Shown: positions 31,139-41,375, counted from the stretch's first letter. The stretch is DNA of 64,000 nt from DATKEJ01 sp963768715 (GCA_963768715.1 CAVYJC010000003.1:124001-188000); one strand, 5' to 3'. A program made the numbers and translations. Notes: generated from the sequence alone by a model not told the origin.

Positions 31139-33769
31139 TTACTCCCCCACAACGGCCTCTCCCACCCTCACGAACTCCAGCCCATTCTTCTCGCTGTTCA
31201 GTTCGATCTCGACCACGTCGTTGTCTTGCAGTTTGCCCCCGAGAATCTCGCTGGCAAGCCGGTTCGCAATTTCTCGCTGCATTACCCGCTTGAGAGGTCT
31301 TGCGCCAAAGGTCGGGTCGAAGCCCTGTTCTGCCAGCCAATCCTTCGCTTCGTCGGTCAATTCGATCGTCATGCTGTGGCTCGCCAGCGCCAGAGAGCGG
31401 ATGTTGGCGAACTGGATTTCTACGATGCGCCGGATTTCTTTTCGTCCGAGCGGATGGAAGAGCACGATTTCATCTATGCGGTTCAGAAACTCGGGCCGCA
31501 TGTGCGCCTTCAGTAGAATGAGAAGTTCCTCTTTCAGCTCCGACTCGTTGGCCGGGGCGAGCGTCCCGCCGCTCGATTCCATGCGACGCTGGATTATGTC
31601 GGATCCCAGGTTGCTCGTCATAATGACGATCGTATTACGAAAATCCGCCGTACGACCTTTGTTGTCGGTCAGCCGCCCGTCATCGAGCAGCTGGAGCAGA
31701 ACGTTGAAAACTTCAGCGTGGGCTTTCTCAATCTCGTCGAGCAGGACCACGCTGTACGGTCTGCGCCGAACCGCCTCGGTCAGCTGCCCGCCTTCTTCGT
31801 ATCCAACGTATCCCGGAGGCGCGCCGATCAGCCGGCTGACCGTGTGGCGCTCCTGGTATTCACTCATGTCGATACGAATAATCGCCCTTTCGTCATTGAA
31901 CAGGAAAGCGGCCAGCGTCTTTGCAAGCTCGGTTTTGCCAACCCCCGTCGTCCCGAGGAAGATGAATGAACCGATTGGCCGGTTCACGTCCTGCAAACCG
32001 GCACGCCCGCGACGGACGGCATTCGCCACCGCTTCGATGGCGTCGCGCTGGCCGACGACGCGCTTCTCGAGCTCGTCTTCAATCCTGAGGAGCTTCATCC
32101 GCTCACTTTCGAGCATTCGCGACACCGGCACCCCGGTCCAACGTGACACGATCTCCGCGATGTCTTCGGCATCAACCTCCTCTTTCAGCATCGCTCCATG
32201 CTGTTGGATGGATTCAAGCGAGGCGTTGATGTCGACCAGACGTTGTTCGAGTTGCGGAATCTTCCCGTACCGAATCTCAGCGACTGTCCCGAGGTCTCCT
32301 TCCCGCTCCAAACGTTCGGCATCGAAACGCAGTGTCTCCAATTCTCCTTTGGTCCGCTGGATCTGCTCGATGTACCCCTTCTCCTGCGTCCACTGGGCAC
32401 GCATGCGCGTGCGTTCTTCTTTGAGATTGGCAATCTGAGCTTTGAGACTTGACAGCTTCTCTTTGTCGTCCTCACGTTTGATTGCTTCCCGCTCTATTTC
32501 GAGCTGTCGAATCTGCCGTTCGAGTTGATCCAGATCCTCCGGCATTGACGCGAGCTGGATTCTAAGGCGCGCCGCAGCCTCGTCGATCAAGTCGATCGCT
32601 TTGTCGGGCAAGAAGCGGTCGGTGATGTAGCGGCTGCTGAGCTCGGCAGCTGCGATGAGCGCGGCATCGGTGATGCGAGTGCCGTGATGGACCTCGTAGC
32701 GCTCCTTAATCCCGCGAAGGATCGAAATCGTATCGTCGATCGAGGGTTCCTCCACCATCACCATTTGGAACCGCCGTTCGAGAGCCTTGTCCTTCTCAAT
32801 GTATTTGCGGTACTCGTCGAGGGTCGTCGCTCCGATTGCGCGAAGATCTCCGCGGGCCAGGGCCGGTTTGAGTATGTTGGCCGCATCCATGGCTCCCTCC
32901 GCGGCCCCGGCACCGACGAGCGTGTGCATCTCATCGATGAAGAGGACCAATCGCCCCTCGGATTCCGATACTTCTTTTACCACGGCCTTGAGGCGATCCT
33001 CAAACTCACCGCGGTATTTCGCTCCGGCGATCAAGGCACCCATATCCAGAGCTACGACGTGCCGATCGCTGAGATTATCGGGCACATCGCCCTGAACGAT
33101 CCGGATTGCCAATCCCTCAGCAATCGCGGTCTTACCCACACCCGGCTCACCCACGAGCACCGGATTGTTCTTGGTCCGCCGCGAAAGAATCTGGAGAACG
33201 CGACGGATCTCCTCGTCCCGACCGATGACCGGATCGATCTTTCCGAGTCGGGCAAGTTCGTTGAGGTCCCTCGTATAGCGTTTGAGCGCATTGTATCGAT
33301 CTTCGGCGTGCTCGTCGCTTGCCCGCTGCCCGCCGCGGACCTCCCGTAGTACCTCCAGGATTCTCTCCCTGGTAACACCGAGCTCACCAAGCACGCGGCC
33401 GATCGCTTCACGCGATTCGGCAAGACCAATCAGGAGGTGCTCGCTCGATATATACTCATCACCCAGGGCTTCCGCCTGCGTCAACGCCGTATCGAAGACC
33501 TTCTTGAGGTCGTTCGCGACGTACTGGCCCGAGACACTCGACCCCGTTACCGTAGGCAGTTTCTCCAGCGTCTCTTCGACGCGCGCCTCGAGTACCGGTC
33601 GGGCCACCTCGAGCTTCTGAAGAATGGAGCCGACGACACTCGTCTCGTCACTCAGGAACGCAAGCATCAGATGAGCGGGCTCGATTCCCTGATGATTTCT
33701 AGACGCTGCCAACTGTGTGGCCGCCTGGACAATCTCCTTCGCCTTAACCGTAAACTTCTGTAGGTTCAT
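31139..33769 (-). CDS. clpB: ClpB disaggregase
   Basis: The 876-residue Hsp100 chaperone has the ClpB layout. A Clp N-domain starts MNLQKFTVKAKEIVQAAT. AAA+ module 1 has Walker A GEPGVGKT near 205 and Walker B LVLFIDEMH. A long coiled-coil middle domain (residues 405-525, rich in ERQIRQLEIERE) marks ClpB rather than ClpA/C. AAA+ module 2 has Walker A GTTGVGKT near 605 and VVLLDEIEKAH. It pulls aggregated proteins apart with DnaK. ATG at 33769 restores the standard N-terminus. The 232-bp upstream gap holds a direct repeat TGTCAGA-A-TGTCAGA (33914-33928); no CIRCE element is seen. A heptamer array follows the stop. Confidence 0.97.
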   Translation of the reverse strand: MNLQKFTVKAKEIVQAATQLAASRNHQGIEPAHLMLAFLSDETSVVGSILQKLEVARPVLEARVEETLEKLPTVTGSSVSGQYVANDLKKVFDTALTQAEALGDEYISSEHLLIGLAESREAIGRVLGELGVTRERILEVLREVRGGQRASDEHAEDRYNALKRYTRDLNELARLGKIDPVIGRDEEIRRVLQILSRRTKNNPVLVGEPGVGKTAIAEGLAIRIVQGDVPDNLSDRHVVALDMGALIAGAKYRGEFEDRLKAVVKEVSESEGRLVLFIDEMHTLVGAGAAEGAMDAANILKPALARGDLRAIGATTLDEYRKYIEKDKALERRFQMVMVEEPSIDDTISILRGIKERYEVHHGTRITDAALIAAAELSSRYITDRFLPDKAIDLIDEAAARLRIQLASMPEDLDQLERQIRQLEIEREAIKREDDKEKLSSLKAQIANLKEERTRMRAQWTQEKGYIEQIQRTKGELETLRFDAERLEREGDLGTVAEIRYGKIPQLEQRLVDINASLESIQQHGAMLKEEVDAEDIAEIVSRWTGVPVSRMLESERMKLLRIEDELEKRVVGQRDAIEAVANAVRRGRAGLQDVNRPIGSFIFLGTTGVGKTELAKTLAAFLFNDERAIIRIDMSEYQERHTVSRLIGAPPGYVGYEEGGQLTEAVRRRPYSVVLLDEIEKAHAEVFNVLLQLLDDGRLTDNKGRTADFRNTIVIMTSNLGSDIIQRRMESSGGTLAPANESELKEELLILLKAHMRPEFLNRIDEIVLFHPLGRKEIRRIVEIQFANIRSLALASHSMTIELTDEAKDWLAEQGFDPTFGARPLKRVMQREIANRLASEILGGKLQDNDVVEIELNSEKNGLEFVRVGEAVVGE

Positions 33770-34001
33770 GTTGCAATAACGGTTCAATAAATCGTGCGCC
33801 GGATGGGCGTCCGAAATGTTGGCGAACTGGCATTGTGACAGTCTCCGCGATTTCCCGGCACGTCACCGGCTTTCCGATCAAGATCACCAAGACCGTGCCG
33901 CCGTGGGCGTTCGTGTCAGAATGTCAGAAGCTGACCGGTACGGAGGAATAGTGGCGGATTCCTAAAACGCGCCGTTAGACTTGTCCTTGACGGAGAGACA
34001 C

Positions 34002-35384
34002 TCAGGCGTCGTTGTCCCAGAGATGCCCGAAATTCGTAAAGAAGTGTATCAGTGACTTGATCCCCTGCTCGAATCGATCGATACCGAAGTGTTCGTTCGG
34101 TGAATGAATCGCGTCGGTGTAGAGACCGAATCCCATCAGGATGCTGTCGAGACCGAGGATGTTCTTGAAATCGGCAACGACGGGAATCGACCCTCCCTCC
34201 CTCGTCAGGACCGGTTTCTTGCCCAGAACGGTCTCCATTGCGTCCGAGGCGGCCTTCATGGCCGCCGACGAGGTGTCTATTACGATCGGCGATCCACCGT
34301 GCAGGACCTTGAATCCGAGCTTCATCGTCGGGGGGGTGTGGCGCTCGAAGTGGGCGCGGGTCTTCTCGACAATGTCGTCCATCTTCTGATCGGGCACGAG
34401 CCGCATCGAAATCTTCGCCGAAGCCCTTGCCGGAAGCACGGTCTTAGCGCCCTCGCCCTGGTATCCGCTCCAGATGCCGTTTACGTCCAGCGTCGGGCGC
34501 GCCGTCGTGGCCTCGAGTACCGTGTATCCTTCCTCCGTCAACGCTTCTGAAACTCCGATCGACTCCTTCCATTCGTCCTCGTCGAACGGAAGCCGCGCCC
34601 ATTCCTCTCGATCCTCGGGCGTCAGATCCTTGACGTCGTCATAGAACCCGTCGATCGTAATCCGATGATGTTCGTCATGCAAATCGGCGATCAGCTTCGC
34701 CAGGGCGTTGGCGGGATTCTCAACGGCGCCTCCGTAGACACCCGAATGGAGATCTCTCGAGGCGGCCGTCAACTCGACCTCAACGTAGGCCAGCCCGCGA
34801 AGCGCACAGGTGATCGACGGCACGTCCGGCGCGAACAGCGCCGTATCGCATACCAGAACGACGTCGGCATCCAGCAAATCCTTGTGATCGGCGACGAAAC
34901 TCGCCAGATTCGTCGAGCCTACCTCCTCCTCACCTTCAAAGAGAAACTTCAGATTCACCGGGAGCCCCTCCTTCGTATTCAACAGGGCCTCGACGGCTTT
35001 CACCTGCATGAACAACTGCCCCTTGTCGTCACTCGCCCCTCTGGCATACAGAATTCCGTTCTTAAGCGTCGGTTCGAACGGGGGCGTCTTCCAGAACTCA
35101 TAGGGTTCGGGCGGCTGGACGTCGTAGTGCCCGTAGCACAGGACCGTGGGTTTCGATCGATCGTTACCGTGCTTCGCAAAGATGATCGGATGGCCGGGTG
35201 TTTCGATCAGGGCCGCCTCACGAATGCCTATTCGAAGCAACTCATTTCTGAGCCATTCGGCGCCGCGAAGAACGTCCCGGGCATAGTTTGCGTCGGTACT
35301 GACGGATGGGATGCGGAGAAATGTCTCCAGTTGTCGCACAAAGGCGGACATCTGGTTAGAAACGTACTTGAGCGCAAGCTCCAT
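34002..35384 (-). CDS. M20 family dipeptidase
   Basis: The 460-residue enzyme matches the M20/M28-fold dipeptidases (CNDP-like). Metal ligands are visible in order: His in VLCYGHYDVQPP near 87, Asp in YARGASDDKGQLF near 119, the Glu pair in FLFEGEEEVGS near 152, Asp in VCDTALFAPDVP near 183, and His in DAIHSPNEHFGID near 430. A dimerisation (lid) domain lies between about 200 and 360. It should hydrolyse short peptides in the cytoplasm with two zinc ions. It follows two lipoprotein genes after 16 nt, so it may be the last gene of the ispH operon. Confidence 0.92.
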   Translation of the reverse strand: MELALKYVSNQMSAFVRQLETFLRIPSVSTDANYARDVLRGAEWLRNELLRIGIREAALIETPGHPIIFAKHGNDRSKPTVLCYGHYDVQPPEPYEFWKTPPFEPTLKNGILYARGASDDKGQLFMQVKAVEALLNTKEGLPVNLKFLFEGEEEVGSTNLASFVADHKDLLDADVVLVCDTALFAPDVPSITCALRGLAYVEVELTAASRDLHSGVYGGAVENPANALAKLIADLHDEHHRITIDGFYDDVKDLTPEDREEWARLPFDEDEWKESIGVSEALTEEGYTVLEATTARPTLDVNGIWSGYQGEGAKTVLPARASAKISMRLVPDQKMDDIVEKTRAHFERHTPPTMKLGFKVLHGGSPIVIDTSSAAMKAASDAMETVLGKKPVLTREGGSIPVVADFKNILGLDSILMGFGLYTDAIHSPNEHFGIDRFEQGIKSLIHFFTNFGHLWDNDA

Positions 35385-35400
35385 AGAAATTGATCGTCAC

Positions 35401-35946
35401 TTATAGCTCGCTTTCGTCACGCCACCTCGAAAGTCGCCATGCGGCCCCCGAATCGGGACGAACAAGCGTGAAATTCACATTGCCATCACCACGAAGAACA
35501 TCGCTCCCCTCGATAGAGACAGCGAGATTGAAGGAGCGAATAATACGAGATCTGCGGTTCTCCTCCGTAAAGTCTTGGGCAATTATCTGATTCCATTGCA
35601 AACGTATGAAATCCGCACTTTGAAATAATCGCCTTGTTGTCTCTAGTTCCTGCGTGAATCCCCACTGTCGATCGATTTGCGCATCGAAGTCCCGGTAAAC
35701 GAAAACAAACGAGGAGTCGATGAGCGGCTCGTAAAGCGAAATGTCTCGCAGCTCATAGGCATTCCGAAACACGTCGAAGAAGCCGGCCACGGTCGTCGGA
35801 TCCCCGACGAAATCCGCGAACGGATCGCCCTCTTCCAAACCGGGCGCAAAAGGATTGCACTTCAGTCCAACGACGAGGAGCCCGGCGATCATCGGCCAGA
35901 TCGTCCACGTGCGGAGGAATCGGGTATCGCGCCGGAAACGCATCAT
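35401..35946 (-). CDS. lipoprotein of unknown function
   Basis: The 181-residue product has a lipoprotein signal (PMIAGLLVVGLKC) and then a small alpha-beta domain (TTVAGFFDVFRNAYELRDIS, LIDSSFVFVYRDFDAQ, LQWNQIIAQDF) reminiscent of NTF2/SnoaL-like folds. It resembles its upstream neighbour in size and layout, and the two look like diverged partners. Its ATG at 35946 overlaps the neighbour's TGA in an ATGA, so translation is coupled. No catalytic residues are evident. The outer-membrane or periplasmic role is unknown. Confidence 0.7.
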   Translation of the reverse strand: MMRFRRDTRFLRTWTIWPMIAGLLVVGLKCNPFAPGLEEGDPFADFVGDPTTVAGFFDVFRNAYELRDISLYEPLIDSSFVFVYRDFDAQIDRQWGFTQELETTRRLFQSADFIRLQWNQIIAQDFTEENRRSRIIRSFNLAVSIEGSDVLRGDGNVNFTLVRPDSGAAWRLSRWRDESEL

Positions 35947-36548
35947 TTGACAAAGCTCGCCTTCAAGTCGCTCCATGATGCAACATTCTGCGACTCCTGA
36001 TCCACGTCGGTCCATCTCTGGATGTACCACAGCCCTTCTTCCGACTGGTCGATCTCCCATATGAGACGTCCCTGAAACTCCGTCGGAATGTCTTCGGACG
36101 TTCGGCTGTGATGCACCGTGAGGATATAGTTGGCATCGACCACGTACTTCTGATCGGTCAAGACGGTCTCGGTCTTGTCGAGGAGCTGCAGATCGTGACC
36201 ACTCGAGAAACTGGAAGAAGCCACCAGCCTGCCGAAATAGGTTTCCTCGTCGGCGCGACCCCATCCCTGCCACAGTTCAGGCTCTCGAGCCCTGGCAGAC
36301 TGGGACGGATCAAAAGTGAAATCGTCAGCCAGAGAACGGAGGTAGTTCCCGGAGTTCATCGCAGCGATTGCACCCTGCAGATTCTCGATCACCCTGTCGG
36401 GTGTGTCAGGCTGGAGCCAGGTGCCGGTCCCCGCTTGCGGCGGTTCAGGATCACGCGTCGAGAATATATCGCAGCCGGCCTGCAGTACCGCAATCAAGAC
36501 GATGGAAACCGTCATGGACAAGGCAACCGATGAGCGACGGCGAATCAT
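35943..36548 (-). CDS. lipoprotein of unknown function, NTF2-like
   Basis: The 201-residue product has a lipobox (VLIAVLQAGC) followed by a Pro-rich linker (RDPEPPQAGTGTWLQPDTPD). A compact domain follows: RVIENLQGAIAAMNSGNYLR, then FTFDP, YVVDANYILTVHHS and GLWYIQRWTDVDQE. The helix-then-curved-sheet order fits an NTF2/SnoaL-like fold. The gene is coupled by ATGA overlaps to the methyltransferase upstream and the second lipoprotein downstream. Function is unknown; an envelope binding role is a guess. Confidence 0.72.
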   Translation of the reverse strand: MIRRRSSVALSMTVSIVLIAVLQAGCDIFSTRDPEPPQAGTGTWLQPDTPDRVIENLQGAIAAMNSGNYLRSLADDFTFDPSQSARAREPELWQGWGRADEETYFGRLVASSSFSSGHDLQLLDKTETVLTDQKYVVDANYILTVHHSRTSEDIPTEFQGRLIWEIDQSEEGLWYIQRWTDVDQESQNVASWSDLKASFVK

Positions 36549-37315
36549 TTGAATCGCGCATACATGATCAGTCGCGGCGAATCGGACGTGAAATCGCCGC
36601 CTTCCATATCGCCCTGGACATGAACAATGGCTAGTCCTGCCGCCCGGTATATCTCTTCGAAATCCTTCAGCCGGAGCAAACGAACGGACTCCGTGAAGAC
36701 CTGGTCTGGACTCCCCGACTGCCGCAGGGTGATCTCTTTGACGAGTCTCGGGCCTTCTACCCAGCGACGCTGGACGACTCGAAGCGCCCCCTCGCGTCTT
36801 TCGTCGACTGGGACGAGATCGGCAACGACCTGATCCACATTCATGAAGTCCTGCACGAGCCAGGCATCTTCTTTCATGGCGCGAGCCATGGCGCGAACGC
36901 TCTTGAGGTTATCCTCATCGCGCTCGAAATATCCGAACGACGTGAACAGGTTTACGACCATGTCGAAGCAGTCGGAGCAGGGGGCAACACGCATGTCGCC
37001 CTCCTGAAAATCGATGCGGAGGTGTTCCTGGCGTGTGATCCGGCGCGCCGTCTCGATCGCGCGCGGTGACAGATCGATACCCGTAACCTCGTATCCCTGT
37101 CTCGCGAATGCCCTCGCATGACGACCGCGGCCGCATGCAACGTCGAGAATGGTGCTTCCCGCAGGCAAGCTCGTCGTCTTGATAATCCGGCGGATCATCT
37201 GCTGCGCATCGTCATCGTTCCGAGCCGCATAAACGGTCTCGTACTCCGAGCGATCGAACCACTGGGCATACCAGGGGGCCTCTCCGGCCGTTCCGTCATT
37301 TCTTCTGTCAATCAT
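36545..37315 (-). CDS. class I SAM-dependent methyltransferase
   Basis: The 256-residue protein has the Rossmann methyltransferase motifs: ILDVACGRGRHARAFARQGY near 57 (motif I), VTGIDLSPRAIETARRI near 78, DFQEGDMRVAPCSDCFDMVV near 102 and LFTSFGYFERDEDNLKSV near 123. It ends with a small beta domain (RLLRLKDFEEIYRAAGLAIV). The substrate is unknown; small-molecule methylation is typical of this branch. Its ATG overlaps the ispH stop (ATGA at 37312-37315), and its own stop overlaps the next start in the same way, so the four genes from ispH are tightly coupled. Confidence 0.87.
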   Translation of the reverse strand: MIDRRNDGTAGEAPWYAQWFDRSEYETVYAARNDDDAQQMIRRIIKTTSLPAGSTILDVACGRGRHARAFARQGYEVTGIDLSPRAIETARRITRQEHLRIDFQEGDMRVAPCSDCFDMVVNLFTSFGYFERDEDNLKSVRAMARAMKEDAWLVQDFMNVDQVVADLVPVDERREGALRVVQRRWVEGPRLVKEITLRQSGSPDQVFTESVRLLRLKDFEEIYRAAGLAIVHVQGDMEGGDFTSDSPRLIMYARFK

Positions 37316-38553
37316 TTGGCAACCAGGGTAGCGAATGGTTCGAGGACTTCATCGAGTTCGCGCGCATCCGGAAACCATCCAGTAACCTTCTGCACCACCC
37401 GGTCGAGCAAAGAATCGGGACACGATGCGCCCGCTGTCAAAACAATGTCGATGCGTCCCTCGCGCCCGACCGGGAGCCAATCTTGCGAGGTTCGCATGCT
37501 TCGCCGACGAAGATCGAAGTGATGAATCTGACGGTTCGAAACCAGTTCGTCCTCATCGGAGATGAAGTACGTGGGCATCTTCTCCTCGCACAACTCGACC
37601 AGGTGGCTGGTATTCGACGAATTGTAACCGCCTACGACGAGCGCCAAGTCCCCGCCGTCCTTGATGAGCGCCTGGGTGGCTGTCTGATTCTCATTCGTCG
37701 CGTAGCAAAGCGTGTCGCTGGTGTCTGCAAAATGCCGGTCGATGTCTTCCTCGCCGTATCGATCGGCCATCGCTTGACGAAGCAGATCTGCAATGGCCTT
37801 GGTCTCGGTCGCGAGCATGGTCGTCTGGTTTACGACGCCGATGCGTTCGAGGTCGCGCCCGGGGTCGAATCCATCTGAGTAATGATCTGCGAATAGCTCG
37901 AAGAACGCGGCGTCATTCAGATTTCCGCGTATGACGTCGGCCAGAACGGTCGCCTCCCCCAAGTCACGCACGACGATCACAGGTGCATTCGCCTTGGCGT
38001 GTGAAAACGTGGCCCGCGTTTCCTCGTGATATCGCTTGCCGTGGACGACGATGGTGTACGATCGCAGCCCAATCTGCCGGCTCTTGTTCCAGACCTTCTC
38101 GACGAACGGACAGGTCGTGTCGTAGCGATACGGATCGATACCGCGGGCGCTCAGTGCCGCCTGGGTCTCGATCGACGTGCCGAATGCCGGCACAATGACC
38201 AGGTCTTCGGGCGTCAACTCGCTGTAGGGGATGATCTGCTCACCGGTAGACTCGCGCAGAAAGCGAACACCGCGTGCGTGAAGATCTGCGTTTACGAGCG
38301 GATTGTGGATGATCTCAGACAGCAGGAAGATTCTTCGTCCGTCGTTTTCAGAGAGCGCCTGATAGGCGATTTCAATCGCGTTCTCGACGCCGTAGCAGAA
38401 GCCGAAATGTCGCGCCAGCTTGAAGCGAACAGGGCCGAAGTCAAGGATCGACGGCGACAGATCCCGCTTCCGCGGATCGGTGGCAACCCGGGCGCGCTTT
38501 ACGACCGCGATGATCGGGCTCCGATAGAACTCAGGTACGTCGAAGACTCTCAA
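37312..38553 (-). CDS. ispH: 4-hydroxy-3-methylbut-2-enyl diphosphate reductase
   Basis: The 413-residue enzyme makes IPP and DMAPP, the last step of the MEP pathway, using a 4Fe-4S cluster. The three cluster cysteines are visible: RHFGFCYGVENAIEI near 63, YDTTCPFVEKVWNKS near 157, and TAGASCPDSLLDRV near 375. The E and T of GVVNQTTMLATET also fit. It is the longer type of IspH found in cyanobacteria and Bacteroidota (start VFDVPEFYRSPIIAVVKRAR, then RKRDLSPSILDFG). That alignment puts the start at TTG 38553; the longer frame to 38646 has unlikely sequence. IspD and IspF lie 20 kb away at 57-58 kb. Confidence 0.95.
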   Translation of the reverse strand: MRVFDVPEFYRSPIIAVVKRARVATDPRKRDLSPSILDFGPVRFKLARHFGFCYGVENAIEIAYQALSENDGRRIFLLSEIIHNPLVNADLHARGVRFLRESTGEQIIPYSELTPEDLVIVPAFGTSIETQAALSARGIDPYRYDTTCPFVEKVWNKSRQIGLRSYTIVVHGKRYHEETRATFSHAKANAPVIVVRDLGEATVLADVIRGNLNDAAFFELFADHYSDGFDPGRDLERIGVVNQTTMLATETKAIADLLRQAMADRYGEEDIDRHFADTSDTLCYATNENQTATQALIKDGGDLALVVGGYNSSNTSHLVELCEEKMPTYFISDEDELVSNRQIHHFDLRRRSMRTSQDWLPVGREGRIDIVLTAGASCPDSLLDRVVQKVTGWFPDARELDEVLEPFATLVAK

Positions 38554-38649
38554 GCTAGAACGTGATCTTCGTGATTGATCGCAACTCGGTTTGGTCCAAC
38601 GCCTCTTGCCTTCCGGATGTTGCGGACGCGTGGGCAGACGCCCCATGCA

Positions 38650-38691
38650 ACGCCGCCCGAGACCTGTCGCGGACAGGTTTGTTAGCGGCGT
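38650..38691. repeat. nested hairpin between divergent genes
   Basis: ACGCCGC (38650-38656) pairs with GCGGCGT (38685-38691), and inside it ACCTGTC (38662-38668) pairs with GACAGGT (38672-38678) around GCG. It lies in the 247-bp gap between the ispH and DUF4397 starts. It could be a regulatory RNA hairpin or an old palindromic repeat. A GTCAGCTGCGAG word lies about 25 nt to the right. Confidence 0.5.
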
Positions 38692-38800
38692 CCTTCATAG
38701 TTTGCAGTTACCGTCAGCTGCGAGAACAGGAGGTGTGATCCAGCGCTCGCTGCCCGGTCGTCCCACTGCTACCAAATTGACCGTTCGGAGAGGCATAGAT

Positions 38801-41279
38801 ATGTACGTGTCACGAGGCATACGAAGATTCCTGCTGACCACCGTGTTCGGACTGGCGGTTCTCGCTGCCATCAGCACGACTGCGGCGGCGCAGACTGCAC
38901 GCATTCAGATCGTTCACGACTCGCCCGATCCGGCCGTCGAGTGGCTGAGCCTCTATCTCAACGACATCAAGGTGGCCGACAGTCTTCTGTTTCGCAATGC
39001 CACCCCATACCTCGAAGTCCCTGCAGGAATAGGCATTCAGGCAGGCTTTGCGCCCCTCAACAGCACGAGTCCGAACGACATTTTCAAGACCGTCACCATT
39101 AATCTGGATCCCGGGAAGGATTACGTGGCCGTGATCCTCGGCGTCGTCGACCTGAATCATCGAGCCAATCCTGACGGTATTCCGATCGACCTGCGGCTGC
39201 TGGTTAACGAAACGCGTCCCGACGCGGTCACCCTGGAAACGAGTGACTATCTGTTCATTAACGGGACGACCGACGCCCCTAGTCTCGATTTCCGTCAACG
39301 GGGCAAGGATCCAATCGTCTCGGGCGTTGCGTATGAGACGGCCGTCGGATACTTCGCCTACGACAAGTTCGTCTACACCATGGACGTCGCGCCGACAGAG
39401 GCGCCCGAGCGGATCCTCGGCTCTTTCGACCTCGACGTCGGATTTCTGAAGGACAAGGCGTTCACTGTGATCACATCCGGATTCCTGAACAAATTCGAGA
39501 ACGCCGACGGTCCCAAGTTGAAGCTGATGGTGGTAACGGCCACGGGACAGACAGTGACCGTCGATCCAGCCGCGCCCACAGAGGATCTTGCAATGATGCA
39601 GGTCATCAACAACTCGCCCGACCTGGACTTTCCCGAACGGATTCGACATCTACTTCAATGGAGGCCGTGCGATCAACGATCTTCGATTCAGGAACGCGAC
39701 GCCTTTCTTCGGTATTCCGGGAAATACGACGCTGACGATCGAGATCAAGAGTGCGACCGGAGGTCTGCCGATTCGCACCACGGCTTTGACGGTTGATCCC
39801 GGCAAGAACTATTTGCTGATGATTACCGGGGTCGTGGTCACCTCGCAGTATGCCCCGAATCCGGACGGCGAGCCGACTGATCTCGCGATCACAGTGAACC
39901 AGAGCATTCGGCTCTTCCCCAGCAAGCTCGGCGTAGGTGAGTTCGTCTTCGCACACGGGGTCCCCGATGCGCCTGCGGCGGACATGGAGATATCAGACCT
40001 CGAAGACCCGATAACGGACGTGCCGTTCGCTGAGATGACGGGCTATCGCGACATTTCGCAAGTCGACGACGTGCTCGCCGAGATGGTGCCGTCGGGCAGT
40101 GATTTGCCGGCTATCGCACGCCACCGCGTCGACCTTTCGTTCGTCCTTGGTCGTACGTTCGTCATGTATGCGGCGGGCTTTCTTCATCCGGAGAATAATC
40201 GCAACGGGGAAAAGGCTCAGATCATGCTCGCTTTCCCTGAAGGAGTGGTGGTCGCTCTCAGGTTCCGTGAAACCGCGACCGAAGGGGCGAGGCTGCAGCT
40301 GATTCATGCATCGCCCGATCCCTCGTTGCAGACGGCCGATGTGTACGTCGGCTACGATCTGGTAGCAGACGATGCGCCGTTCATGAGCGGGACCTCGTTT
40401 TTCGACGTTCCCGCGCGGAAAACCGTGACCGTCAGTGTAGCACCGCCTGGAAGCGAGGGCGTTGAGGACGCTACGGCAAGCTTCAAGATGCAGTTCGACG
40501 AGGCCACCACGTACGCCGGACTCTTGAACGGCGTTGCGAATCCCACCGCATTCGCTCCTAATCCAGACAGCCGCCCCACCGCTCTCGGTCTGCACGTGAT
40601 CAAAAACGCCCTCGAAGACGGGATCGACGGCAGTCAGTTGACCGTCCTCGCGGCCAACGAAATCACTGACGCCCCGGCCTCGAACGTCACCTCTGAAGGA
40701 ACGCAGGTGCTCGCTCAGGCCATCCAGTACGCTCAGGCAGGCGACTACGCAGTAGTGCCGGCACTGTATCGGTACATAGACGTCCGCAGACAGGCAAATG
40801 ACACGCGAGTCGGCGCCTCATACATCAACTTCGAGAATCTGGCAGGGCGTGCCGGAATTCTCGTTGCTTCCGGATTCGCCGACCCGGCAGCAAACGGCGA
40901 TGGACCCGGCTTTTCGACGTTCCTCGTCCTTGACGACGGCTCAACGATCCCGTCGGATCAGAACATCGTGAGCAACGAAAGTGACACCCCGGAGGCGGCG
41001 GGCTCAATTCGCCTGCAGGGCAACTATCCGAATCCGTTCACAGACGCGACAAACATTGTCATCGATCTTCCGGAATCTTCGGAGGTAACGATCAAACTGA
41101 TTGATGCTACCGGAAGGATGGTCAGACGCATGCCACCGGTCCTGCTTCCGGCCGGCATCGGCCAGACGATCGGGATTTCTGCAAACGATCTCCCGGCAGG
41201 AATGTACCTTTATTCCATTGTGGTCGCGTCAACGTCCGGCACCCGAGAAGTCCGCGGCCGCATGATGCGTATCAAATAA
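38801..41279 (+). CDS. secreted DUF4397-repeat protein with T9SS sorting domain, frameshifted
   Basis: The gene reads as two frames (to 39796, and from 39786) that join with one base removed near 39631-39637, giving about 825 residues. The signal peptide ends ISTTAAAQ. At least three DUF4397 repeats follow, each opening like RIQIVHDSPDPAVEWLSLYL, with MMQVINNSPDLDFP continuing in the other frame as GFDIYFNGGRAINDLRFRNA, and later RLQLIHASPDPSLQTADVYV. The C-terminus is a sorting domain (LQGNYPNPFTDATNIVID, LPAGMYLYSIVVAS). It should be exported by the type IX system; its role may be surface binding. ATG at 38801 has GGAGAGG 7 nt upstream. The break falls in TTTCCC, as expected of an indel error. 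Confidence 0.82.
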
Positions 41280-41375
41280 ACCGGAGAGTGCCCGCGCGAC
41301 TGGATACACCGAAGTCTTTTATGCCGCTGCTTGGTGCAGCGGGTATCTTTGACCACTTTCATTTCGGTGTTCGCT

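Noticed and set aside
31221..32438. 405-codon open frame antisense to clpB
   Set aside because: Ser- and Arg-rich low-complexity translation opposite the ClpB AAA+ module, with no family-like motif.
33771..34001. CIRCE or other HrcA site upstream of clpB
   Set aside because: No TTAGCACTC/GAGTGCTAA pair is present; only a TGTCAGA direct repeat at 33914-33928 of unknown meaning.
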